30,583 nt of DNA from DASTRU01 sp035761045. GTDB lineage: Bacteria; Pseudomonadota; Gammaproteobacteria; Burkholderiales; Burkholderiaceae_E. The notes under the pieces were generated by a model that ran no database searches, was not told where the DNA came from, and saw only the letters and a list, made by a program, of their open reading frames with translations. Of this stretch, positions 16,699 to 24,502 are shown in pieces. Position numbers and translations under genes: made by a program. The DNA lies in the NCBI GenBank assembly GCA_035761045.1, contig DASTRU010000089.1:1-30583 (forward strand). Reading direction: 5' to 3'. The first letter of the stretch is position 1; the number at the start of each line of letters is the position of its first letter.

Positions 16699-19440
16699 TT
16701 ATTGAGGGGGGCGATAGGTCCAGCGGTACAGATCGATCTCGTGCCCCGACGCGGCCGAGGACTCGCCGCCATCGAGCGTGAAGGAATCGTCGGTGCCCAC
16801 CGTCGTGCGGTCGGCGCGAATGCGTGCGACGGGCGGCGGTATCGCGGGCGCGAGCACGTCGTCGAACGCGCCCGCGTGCGCGTCGAGCGAACCTAAGCCT
16901 TGCAAGGTGTCGCGGTAGCCGAGTTGCGAGGCCTCCACGCGCGCTGGCAAGGTCGGCTCGGGCGCGCGCAAGAAGGTGTCGGCGCCAATCAACGACGCCA
17001 CGCCCGCGATGAACGGATATTTCGCGCGCGTGATGTTGACGAGCACATGCGCGGGCGCGCGCGTTTGCGCGACGCGCCGAACGAGGCCGTATTCATCGTC
17101 ATCCACCGCTTCATGCACGAGCACGGTCGCGCGAAACGCGAGGCCGTCGTACAAGGCATGCAACGCGGCTTCGCGTTCGTCGCGCTGGCGCTTGGCTTCG
17201 AGCGTGGTGGCTTTAGGATCCACGCGCAGATCGCGAAACAGCGCGAGAAACGTCTTCACGTTCTCGTCGCCCAAAAATAAGGAATCGCCGACGAATGAAT
17301 TACCCGATTGGGTAATGCCCGAGGTCAGCGGATCGCTCTCGTCGCTTAAGTCCGCGCCGAGAATCGTCGCGAGTGTTCTGCGCAAGCGCCAATGTTCGAC
17401 GACGACGAGACGCCCCTTCGTTACGCCGCCATCGGTCGCGATATCGAGCGCGAGTTGCATGCCGGCGAGCGTGCCGTGGGTTTGCGCAAGACGCGGCGCG
17501 TTCGCGATCATCAAACGCGCGCGCTCGGTCGGCGTGCCGGGCTCGAGCGCGGTGCCAATCCACGTGCCTAGCCATTCCAATGCATCGGGCGGACACGCAT
17601 GTGGATCGGTCAGTAAATGCGCGAGCGCGACGCGGTCTTCCAGCGCGGTGAAGTCGTGCTCGAACAAATGAATGAAGCGTTCGAGAAAGTCCGCGCCGGT
17701 GGCCGTGCCTAAACGATCGGCGGGCGGGCCATAAGTAGTTTCGTGATACAGCGCGGGCAAGTATTGATCGCGGTAGGACACGCGGCCGCCATGCGCGCGC
17801 ACGGCCACGAGTTCGGGCGAGGCGCGGCCATCGCCAAACAGCTCCACCGCGATCCACAGGCGCGGGCCTTGCAAGCGGCGCACCGCTAAGCCCGCGCGTT
17901 GAATCAGCGCGGTGAACACGCCCGTGCGGCCGGGTTCGCGTTCGCAACCAAGCAAGCTTTCGCCAAACGGGACTTCGCTTGCGTCTTGCATCCATGCGGC
18001 TTGCGGCGTGTCGCGCGGCAATGCGTCGAGCACCGCTTGCGGCAAGGCGCGCCTGTCACCCAGCACATGCGCATGCCAATCGGTGCGCGCGCGAGGATCG
18101 TTAGGCGCGAACGCGGGCGGGCCGCCATCGTTCGCGGCCAACCACACCACCATCGCGCTGCCCGCGGGCACGCAGGCCTCGACAACCAAGCGGTGCCACA
18201 CGTTGGCGGGGTTGCGCGTATCGATCACGCCCACGGCATTGCGAAGGCGCGCGCCGGGAATGCGGTCGTCCTCGAAGTTCGCGACCACGCCATACGCATG
18301 GCGCGCGGCGGCGCTAATGCGCGCGACCGGCGCGGCGCGTTTTCCTAAACGAACGTCGTCGACTAAGTAATGCAAGCGCATGCCCGCGCGGCTGTTGATG
18401 AACGGGCCACCATCCCACCGCGCGAGCGGATAAAAATCGCCTAATGCATACGACGCATCGGGCGCGAGTGCTTCGGGGTCGTTAAGCGCCGTGCGCAAGG
18501 CCGGCGAGAAGCGATGCACGAATACGCCCGGATCGCGCGGCGGGCGACCCGCTTCCTCGATCACGCCTTGCGTGGCGACCGCGAGATGACGTGCATCGAG
18601 CCAACCTACCGTGTGCGGAAACTTAAGACCATTCAATACCCACGCGATGCTCAAACGCCCATCGCCACGCAGCATGCGAACGCGCGCGCCGCCATTGGCC
18701 TTACGCAAACTCAAGGCGACGACCACGCCTTCGCGATTGCACGCAATACCCACCGGCCGCTCATCGCTTTCGAAGCGCGCGGGAAAGATGAACGCATGCA
18801 AGGCGCGTGGATTGGACTCGCAGCTTTCGAATCGATCGTCGCGTTCGCGCACGACATCCACGCCGGTGGTGAACGGCGGCAAGCCCGTGATGCGTGCAAG
18901 CCGGCCTTGCACGACATCAAGCGCGACGAGACCACCGCCCGGCAAGGCCGCGAGCTTGTGCGCGATGAAGCCATCGATCGCGAATCGCGTCGGCTCGAAG
19001 CGCGCGCGCAAGTCAATGAACCACAACGCGTCGCCACCCGCGACCACCAAGGCATCGTCGTCGGTCACCGTTAGGTCGGCGACGGGCGCGGCTTCGGCGG
19101 GCAAGGTCAGCGCGATGGGTTCGAGCTCCGGATGTTCATCGGCCAACCTAGGAATCGACATGAGGCGCGCATTGACGCGGTCCCAATACACGACGTTGCC
19201 GCCCGCGTCGATCGCGGCCGCGGGTTCGAGCACGACGGCTTCGGTACTCGCGCGCGTTTCCTTAAGCTGGAATTCACCGACGCGACTGGCTAAACGCACG
19301 GCGGTGACCTTGTGCGTATCCGACGCTTCCACCGCCAGCGCGCGCGAGCCTTCGGGCGCGTTGGCATCCACGGCCAAGCGCCAGCCTTGCAAGCCGGCTT
19401 CATAGCCGAGGCCGAAGGAGCGCACGCCGTTGGAATCCAT
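16699..19440 (-). CDS. Tail protein I-like baseplate protein with large N-terminal domain and PKD-like tail
   Basis: 913 residues from the ATG in the TGATG junction (19440); a GTG six bases upstream is the alternative. Residues about 1-330 have repeated beta-rich blades (for example NVVYWDRVNARLMSIPRL, DDALVVAGGDALWFIDLRA, LPGGGLVALDVVQGRLARITGLPP), consistent with a beta-propeller. Residues about 580-670 resemble the tail protein I family: FIHLFEHDFTALEDRV, PPDALEWLGTWIG, RLAQTHGTLAGMQLALDI. Residues about 870-913 contain VGTDDSFTLDGGESSA...YRWTY, a PKD-like half domain similar to that of the next gene. In phage P2, gpI works with gpJ at the wedge tip; here the position after the gp6-like gene fits. 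The N-terminal domain may contact fibres or targets, which is an inference. Confidence 0.85.
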   Translation of the reverse strand: MDSNGVRSFGLGYEAGLQGWRLAVDANAPEGSRALAVEASDTHKVTAVRLASRVGEFQLKETRASTEAVVLEPAAAIDAGGNVVYWDRVNARLMSIPRLADEHPELEPIALTLPAEAAPVADLTVTDDDALVVAGGDALWFIDLRARFEPTRFAIDGFIAHKLAALPGGGLVALDVVQGRLARITGLPPFTTGVDVVRERDDRFESCESNPRALHAFIFPARFESDERPVGIACNREGVVVALSLRKANGGARVRMLRGDGRLSIAWVLNGLKFPHTVGWLDARHLAVATQGVIEEAGRPPRDPGVFVHRFSPALRTALNDPEALAPDASYALGDFYPLARWDGGPFINSRAGMRLHYLVDDVRLGKRAAPVARISAAARHAYGVVANFEDDRIPGARLRNAVGVIDTRNPANVWHRLVVEACVPAGSAMVVWLAANDGGPPAFAPNDPRARTDWHAHVLGDRRALPQAVLDALPRDTPQAAWMQDASEVPFGESLLGCEREPGRTGVFTALIQRAGLAVRRLQGPRLWIAVELFGDGRASPELVAVRAHGGRVSYRDQYLPALYHETTYGPPADRLGTATGADFLERFIHLFEHDFTALEDRVALAHLLTDPHACPPDALEWLGTWIGTALEPGTPTERARLMIANAPRLAQTHGTLAGMQLALDIATDGGVTKGRLVVVEHWRLRRTLATILGADLSDESDPLTSGITQSGNSFVGDSLFLGDENVKTFLALFRDLRVDPKATTLEAKRQRDEREAALHALYDGLAFRATVLVHEAVDDDEYGLVRRVAQTRAPAHVLVNITRAKYPFIAGVASLIGADTFLRAPEPTLPARVEASQLGYRDTLQGLGSLDAHAGAFDDVLAPAIPPPVARIRADRTTVGTDDSFTLDGGESSAASGHEIDLYRWTYRPPQ

Positions 19441-21722
19441 CAGCACAACTCCGGCACGACGGGCATGAACACTTCGTTGCCGTCACGCTCGCCATACGGC
19501 TGCAAGACCGAGCTTGGCGAGTCCATGCCTTCCACCACGGCCAAGGCGGTGAGTTCGGGCAGCTCCCATGCTTCGAGTGCAAAGCGCGTGACGATCTTGC
19601 CCGCCCCGGGCAACTCCACATACTTACCCGCGCGTTTTTCAAACAAGCGCACGGGCGCGACACCCGCGACGCCATTCACGCGCGCGACCGCCACTTCAAG
19701 CTCGCGATCGGTCAGCGGCCGGCCCAAGGGATAGCCGCCATCGTTCGTCATCGTTTGTGGCCAGTCGCCCAACAAACCGCCCACGCCTAAAGGCAAGGGC
19801 CACAAATAGCGACGTAAGGCCAAGCGCACATCGCTTAGGACTTGTTCGCGCGCATGCCCTTCGCGAATTTGCACGCCGACCGATACGCCTAAGGGTTTGT
19901 AGACGCAGCCAATCACGTACAACTCGGTGGCGAGCGGACGGCGCACGCTCAAATACTCGTGCACGGTTTCGAGCAACGGCCGATCGGCGCGCGGATACGG
20001 CGCGGAAAAATCCACCGTGCCACGCGCGGGCAACACCATGACCGAGACCACGCCCGGCACATCGCTTTGCCGTTCGTGCGGTTTAAAGCGCGGCAATACG
20101 TCCACGCGCCCGACTTCCACGCCCGGTGCTTCGCGCGCGAGCACGCGATGGTCGGCCGCCGTCACCGCGCGATCGCGATGGGTGAAGTACGAAGGAATAC
20201 GCCGTTCGGCCTCGACCAAACGTTCGGCATCCGCGCCACCTGAAATCGGCAACGGTTGGCGGATGGTGACTTGCGGATCGGGCTTGCGTTTTTGGCCGGT
20301 GACTAAGTCGATCAAGCTATCGAGCTTGCTCACCGCGCCGGGCGGCAGATTGCCGCGCACACCGCCACCCACGCGCAAGCCTTGCGCGGTGATGCGACTG
20401 CCCGCGCTTGGCACGCGGCCGTGCACGCCATCGCCAAACCGCACCGTGCCGGCTTCGGCGTCGAGTTGATAGACGGTGTCGAGAGGACTCGCCGACCCAC
20501 AGTCATCGACCCGCGCATAACGCGCAAGGCCCGCGATTGGGTCTTGCACGACGATCTCAAGCGTCGCGGCGTCCACGCTGCCGGCCGCGCTCACGCCTAA
20601 GTCGAACACTTGGTCCGACCCGCCGTCGGAGGTACCAATCGCGCGACCAGGCAACACTTCGCGTTGCTCGATCTCGACCGCGTTGATGCCGACCCACGCG
20701 AGCTTGAGGCTATCGATCGGATATCCGGGCGCGATGCGTAACCGCAGCCAACTTACTAAGCGATCGGCGTCTTCTGGCGCATCCAAGCGCGGCGGTGCGT
20801 TGCCCACGCCAGCGGTAAGGTTCTCACGCGGGTCGTTCGACGGCGCGCCGATCATCGCAAGCGGCGGAAGACTAAGTCGTACGACGCCGTGGCGCGATAA
20901 GTGGCGCGTGGTGTCGCTTAAGGTTTCAAGCACCACGGTGCTTGGCACGTTGGCGTCGGTGGATGCAGTCGTCATCTCCCAAATGCCTGGGATTTGCACG
21001 CGTTGGCCCACGTCGGCGTCAAGCGGCGGAATATCGTAGGCAAGCGCGAGGCCAACGTTGATCGCGCGTGGCGCGCCATCGGCGCTTTTATCCAAGGTGT
21101 TGCGCGCGGCGGCTTTTAACTTAGGCGTGGGCGCGAGCAAGGCAATCCATAAGCAACGATCGACCGCGTCGGCGATCATGTCCATGCCGTCGAAGCGCGC
21201 GTTACCACCAGGGAAGGCCTCGGTCGTCACATAGCCCGTGGGCGTGCCGTCACGACGGCCATACACGGCTTGCAAATCGGGCAACAACTTATTGAACGCG
21301 CCGCGTTCATCGTCGTCGAGCCGACGCTTGATGTAGGCGCGGCCTTCCAATGGATACGTGGTGCAAAACTGCTGCGTGGTGAACGGCGCGGGCTTGTCGA
21401 TGGTGGAGCCCGGCGCGATGTCGAGCGCGACCGGCGCGGGCTCGGGCTTGACGTCGAGCGCGACGATGCCACGCGCGGGCACCGCGGGTTTAAGCGGCAT
21501 GCCAAGCAAGCGCAAGAACGCAAGGCGTTGCCGTTCGGGAATTAAATTCGCGCGATACAGCAAGGTATCGCCCAGCCACGCGAACAGTTCGATCAACGTG
21601 CGGCCCGGGTCGCCCTGGCGCGGGTTCGTCCATTCAGGCGTATGCGCGGGAATGCGCGAAACCAGCTCCGCGACTAAGTCTTCGAAGCTGCGATCATCGA
21701 GTGCGGGCGGCCTAATTGGCAT
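19440..21722 (-). CDS. Baseplate wedge protein (gp6 / baseplate J-like, Afp11-like)
   Basis: 760 residues. The N-terminal block DDRSFEDLVAELVSRIP, WTNPRQGDPGRTLIELFAWLGDTLLYRANLIPERQRLAFLRLLG (residues about 9-74, given here in parts) is typical of putative baseplate assembly proteins of CIS clusters. Further hallmarks are VRFGDGVHGRVP (about residue 430), GGVRGNLPPGAV, VTAADHRVLAREAPGV and the C-terminal GGYPLGRPLTDRELEVAVARVNGV. Such proteins form dimers around the hub and set the ring of six wedges. It overlaps the gp25-like gene upstream by 11 bases and shares TGATG with the next gene. Identification is firm. Confidence 0.93.
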   Translation of the reverse strand: MPIRPPALDDRSFEDLVAELVSRIPAHTPEWTNPRQGDPGRTLIELFAWLGDTLLYRANLIPERQRLAFLRLLGMPLKPAVPARGIVALDVKPEPAPVALDIAPGSTIDKPAPFTTQQFCTTYPLEGRAYIKRRLDDDERGAFNKLLPDLQAVYGRRDGTPTGYVTTEAFPGGNARFDGMDMIADAVDRCLWIALLAPTPKLKAAARNTLDKSADGAPRAINVGLALAYDIPPLDADVGQRVQIPGIWEMTTASTDANVPSTVVLETLSDTTRHLSRHGVVRLSLPPLAMIGAPSNDPRENLTAGVGNAPPRLDAPEDADRLVSWLRLRIAPGYPIDSLKLAWVGINAVEIEQREVLPGRAIGTSDGGSDQVFDLGVSAAGSVDAATLEIVVQDPIAGLARYARVDDCGSASPLDTVYQLDAEAGTVRFGDGVHGRVPSAGSRITAQGLRVGGGVRGNLPPGAVSKLDSLIDLVTGQKRKPDPQVTIRQPLPISGGADAERLVEAERRIPSYFTHRDRAVTAADHRVLAREAPGVEVGRVDVLPRFKPHERQSDVPGVVSVMVLPARGTVDFSAPYPRADRPLLETVHEYLSVRRPLATELYVIGCVYKPLGVSVGVQIREGHAREQVLSDVRLALRRYLWPLPLGVGGLLGDWPQTMTNDGGYPLGRPLTDRELEVAVARVNGVAGVAPVRLFEKRAGKYVELPGAGKIVTRFALEAWELPELTALAVVEGMDSPSSVLQPYGERDGNEVFMPVVPELC

Positions 21723-22146
21723 GAGAAGACTCCATCGCCAAGGTCACGCCCACGCGGCCGGGTTGCCCGGTGCGCTTAAGGCGATATGCGATCTCCACGC
21801 GCACGCCGGTGGGCACGTCGGAGCCCGCGTTACTAATCGGGTCCACCGCGATGGCATCGACCACGATGCGCGGCTCCCAACGCGTTAAGGCGTCTTGAAC
21901 TAAGTCGTGAATGCGACTGCGCGTGGCGACCGTGTTGGGTTCGTTAAGTAAGTTCTCGAGCCCGCCGCCGTATTCGGGGCGCATGAGTTGCTCGCCCGGC
22001 CGCGTGGCGAGCACGACGCGAATGTTTTCGCGCACCGATTGCGCAAGCGGTGGATAGTTTAGGAATCCGTTCTCGTCGGGCACCGAAAGCAGTGGCCAGC
22101 CGATCGGCTCCGGAAAGTTTTGACTAAGGTCCTCGGCCATGATCAT
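21712..22146 (-). CDS. gp25-like baseplate wedge protein
   Basis: 144 residues from the ATG at 22146, whose bases form ATGA with the stop of the preceding gene, pointing to translational coupling (a second ATG at 22140 is also possible). The family signature is RPGEQLMRPEYGGGLENLL at residues about 49-67, followed by ATRSRIHDLVQDALTRWEPRI and a last strand pair. gp25/GPW proteins are part of the wedge core that connects the first sheath ring to the baseplate and act with gp6. As in most such clusters, the gp6-like gene follows directly and overlaps by 11 bases. A longer upstream reading into the membrane-protein gene lacks similarity and is rejected. Identification is firm. Confidence 0.93.
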   Translation of the reverse strand: MIMAEDLSQNFPEPIGWPLLSVPDENGFLNYPPLAQSVRENIRVVLATRPGEQLMRPEYGGGLENLLNEPNTVATRSRIHDLVQDALTRWEPRIVVDAIAVDPISNAGSDVPTGVRVEIAYRLKRTGQPGRVGVTLAMESSHAN

Positions 22147-23291
22147 TTGCTCTTCGGATAAGGAATGCAGATCTTCAAGAACGGCAACCAGAAGAAGATC
22201 ATTGCGAACAACGACAAGAAAATATTGAGCACGATGAACGCGCACAGCGTGATGATCGGCAGCGAGAACGAGCAGATCCAACCGATCTCCCAGCCCTTGC
22301 CATCGCCCTCGCCGTCGCGCAATTTCTTAGGATCCTTGCGTAGTAGGTTCGCGAGCTTGGGCGGCAAGGCGAACGCGACGTTGGGCTTCAGTGCCTTGAG
22401 CGCGTTGGGGTCGAACAAGTCGGGCATCGCGATCACCGGCACTGGCGCGCCCGAGGATTCCCACCACGGCGCAATCGTGTAAGGCTCGCTGTATTGCGAC
22501 CACACCAAACGCGTGGGGCAGCCTTCGGTTTCGGCCTTTAGTCGAATAAACGCACGCAGCACGTAACGTGGTTCCTCGCCGGCGCGCGTGGCTTCGTAAC
22601 GACCGGTCGCGGGCTTCACGCGCGCGTATTGCGCTTTGAGTGCATCGAGCGTGGCGGTGAAGATCGCATCGGCGATCGTTTGGCTCACCGCGCCCCAACG
22701 ATGCGGCATGTTCAGCGTTGCGCCCGGTTCGGTATCGAGCAACACGCGTTTAGCCTCGCGCACGAAATCGCTCGCGGGCCGTGTTTTCGTTACGAGCTTA
22801 GGCACGCCCAGGACGAGTTCGGTCACATCGGTTTCGACATTGATCTTGGCCAGCTCACTCATGATGGTTTGCGCGGGCGCGGAGGTGCCGAACGCATCGA
22901 ACTCGTGATGCAACTGCTGCAAGAACAAGGTGAGTTTGTCGAGGCTTTCGTACTCGGCATGCGTGATGGCCGAGGCTTGGCTTTGCGCGGCGGCTTTGAA
23001 GTCTTCGGACGTAAAGCCGCGATTGGCCAACGGTAATGGCGTGGCGCTACCCACCTTCAAGTACGACACCAAATGCTCTTGCAATTGCGCGCGCTCTTGC
23101 GGGTCTTGGCCGTAGTTGGGAATGTCCGGGCCGCTTTCGGTCATCTCGCTCGCGGTCACGGGCAGGTGAGCGAACAACACCGTCCTCGCCGCGCTATCGC
23201 ACACCTCGGGCGGCGCGACGAACAGCGGAATCACTTGTTCTTCGACCGGCACCTTGGCGTTGGCGAGTTTCAAACTCCCCGCCGTCAGCAC
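22143..23291 (-). CDS. C-terminal half of the interrupted CIS protein, with C-terminal membrane segment
   Basis: 382 residues from a GTG at 23291, with no convincing ribosome binding site. The frame is the same as that of the gene ending at 23310, and only one TAA and six more codons separate them. Early residues contain EEQVIPLFVAPPEVCD and ARTVLFAHLPVTASEM, a segment reminiscent of the mid-part of CIS-cluster proteins in which a phrase like LLAGLIPV occurs. A region near residues 185-250 and RYVLRAFIRLK follow. Residues about 338-376 are strongly hydrophobic (CSFSLPIITLCAFIVLNIFL, then FAMIFFWLPFLKICIP), enough for one long or two short membrane passes, with a basic tail PYPKSK. This predicts insertion in the cytoplasmic membrane, unusual for a released particle. 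It ends in an ATGA overlap with the gp25-like gene. Exact function is unknown. Confidence 0.75.
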   Translation of the reverse strand: MLTAGSLKLANAKVPVEEQVIPLFVAPPEVCDSAARTVLFAHLPVTASEMTESGPDIPNYGQDPQERAQLQEHLVSYLKVGSATPLPLANRGFTSEDFKAAAQSQASAITHAEYESLDKLTLFLQQLHHEFDAFGTSAPAQTIMSELAKINVETDVTELVLGVPKLVTKTRPASDFVREAKRVLLDTEPGATLNMPHRWGAVSQTIADAIFTATLDALKAQYARVKPATGRYEATRAGEEPRYVLRAFIRLKAETEGCPTRLVWSQYSEPYTIAPWWESSGAPVPVIAMPDLFDPNALKALKPNVAFALPPKLANLLRKDPKKLRDGEGDGKGWEIGWICSFSLPIITLCAFIVLNIFLSLFAMIFFWLPFLKICIPYPKSK

Positions 23292-23309
23292 GCGTTGTTG
23301 ACTCGGTGC

Positions 23310-23792
23310 TTACTCGTCCAGATACGTATGCCCAAGCGATACCGCTCGCGCGCGTCGGTCCACCTTCGGGTCGATGTCTTCATCGATCGCTTCCCAACCG
23401 TGCGCCTTGGTGCCCGCCTTAAGCCATGCGAGTTTTTTATCGCCATCGAGTTTGCGCACGACGATGCCCGCACTTTCGATACGCATGGGGTCCACGCGCG
23501 GCCACCCGGGCATTTCGCAAAACGCTTCGAGCACCACGCAATTAAAGACGCGCTGCACGGGTTGAAACAGACGCGGCATGCCATCGTGGCGCGGCGGTGT
23601 CTTAGTCCTAAGTTCCGCGTGCACGGGGTTGGCCAGGTCGGCCAATAAGCCTTCGATGAAGTCTTGGTCACGCCGCTCCACGATCAACGGCGCTTGCTTT
23701 TTGTCTTGTGGCGACAGACGCAAGCCCGCGAGCCATACCGTATGGTCGGGCGCATGCACGTTGGGCGATTTAAGCGCGAGGGTTTCGTTCAT
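23310..23792 (-). CDS. N-terminal half of an interrupted CIS-associated protein (uncharacterised)
   Basis: 160 residues from the ATG at 23792, five bases after the spike stop; a longer reading would run back into the spike gene and is rejected. Visible parts are LAGLRLSPQDKKQAP, a region ending in RLFQPVQRVFNCVVLEAFC, MPGWPRVDPMRIESAGIVVRKL (about residues 100-121) and a C-terminal acidic/basic tail. From memory, CIS clusters encode a single protein of about 500-600 residues that starts with a QPxHxRFYLV-type segment followed by a VDP/R...V.FV.RRL segment. This gene resembles that first part, and the next gene downstream, in the same reading frame, resembles the rest. The two are separated by one TAA. 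It is therefore either a true separate subunit or the front of a broken gene. The function is unknown. Confidence 0.7.
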   Translation of the reverse strand: MNETLALKSPNVHAPDHTVWLAGLRLSPQDKKQAPLIVERRDQDFIEGLLADLANPVHAELRTKTPPRHDGMPRLFQPVQRVFNCVVLEAFCEMPGWPRVDPMRIESAGIVVRKLDGDKKLAWLKAGTKAHGWEAIDEDIDPKVDRRARAVSLGHTYLDE

Positions 23793-23797
23793 GGCGC

Positions 23798-24490
23798 TCA
23801 CCACACATTGCCCGCGCCCGGCGTATAGCTCACGCCGACGACCGCATTGGTTTGCAAGACATCGCATTTGACGATGCCCGAGAAGTTCGACATCGCGGCG
23901 TCCACCTTCACCGAGCCCGCCGTCACATCCACGGTCGACGCTTGCACGCTCACCTTCGCGGCCGCGCGCACGCTCACGCCACTAGTGTCGAGCTTGACGG
24001 TGTTCGCGCCGCACACGATCTCGACCTTGCCGCCGCCTTCATCGGTCCTCGTGAGCGTGACGCCGCCTGGCGTCTCGCATTTGATGGTCGCGGTCGCGTC
24101 GCTTTGCTCGATGATCGAAATCTTGGTGCCGGCCTTGCCGGTGATGCTCCATCGATCGACCTTGCCCGAGATACGTTCGGGCGGCGTGGACTTACCGTTC
24201 CATAAACCGCCCACCACCACCGGCGCGCGCGAATCGCCATTGACGAACACGACCAGCACCTCGTCGCCTTCTTGCGGAATAAAAAATCCGCCGCGATTTT
24301 TGCCAGCGAAGGGCGAGGCCACGCGCGCCCAAATCGCGACATCGCGATCGGTATCGGCCGCGTACAACTCCACTTGCACGCGCGCCGCATGGTCGGGGTC
24401 GTTCACGCTCGTTACGCGGCCTAAATGCGCATGCGCCAACGCATACGGCGGTACGCCGAATTCACCGAATGGAAGTGCGTCGCGTTTCAT
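23798..24490 (-). CDS. Spike protein (gpV / gp5-like OB-fold with beta-helix)
   Basis: 230 residues. Residues about 20-105 form the gp5/gpV OB domain: HLGRVTSVNDPDHAARVQV, WARVASPFAGKNRGGFFIPQEGDEVLV and APVVVGGLWNGK. Residues about 115-205 alternate short hydrophobic strands and turns (TKISIIEQSDATATIKCE, VRAAAKVSVQASTVDVTAGSVKVDA), matching a trimeric beta-helix spike shaft. The protein ends with GAGNVW. No lysozyme domain is present. No PAAR-repeat tip is fused to it or encoded next to it. An AAGGA nine bases before the ATG supports the start, and the following gene begins 5 bases after its TGA. Confidence 0.92.
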   Translation of the reverse strand: MKRDALPFGEFGVPPYALAHAHLGRVTSVNDPDHAARVQVELYAADTDRDVAIWARVASPFAGKNRGGFFIPQEGDEVLVVFVNGDSRAPVVVGGLWNGKSTPPERISGKVDRWSITGKAGTKISIIEQSDATATIKCETPGGVTLTRTDEGGGKVEIVCGANTVKLDTSGVSVRAAAKVSVQASTVDVTAGSVKVDAAMSNFSGIVKCDVLQTNAVVGVSYTPGAGNVW

Positions 24491-24502
24491 CGCTTCATGT
24501 CC

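Noticed and set aside
21712..22281. 189-residue version of the gp25-like gene
   Set aside because: The extra N-terminal residues are the out-of-frame reading of the membrane segment upstream; the ATGA-coupled ATG at 22146 fits the family length.
23310..23867. 185-residue version of the gene after the spike
   Set aside because: The extra 25 residues overlap the spike gene and look unlike protein; the ATG at 23792 comes right after the spike stop.
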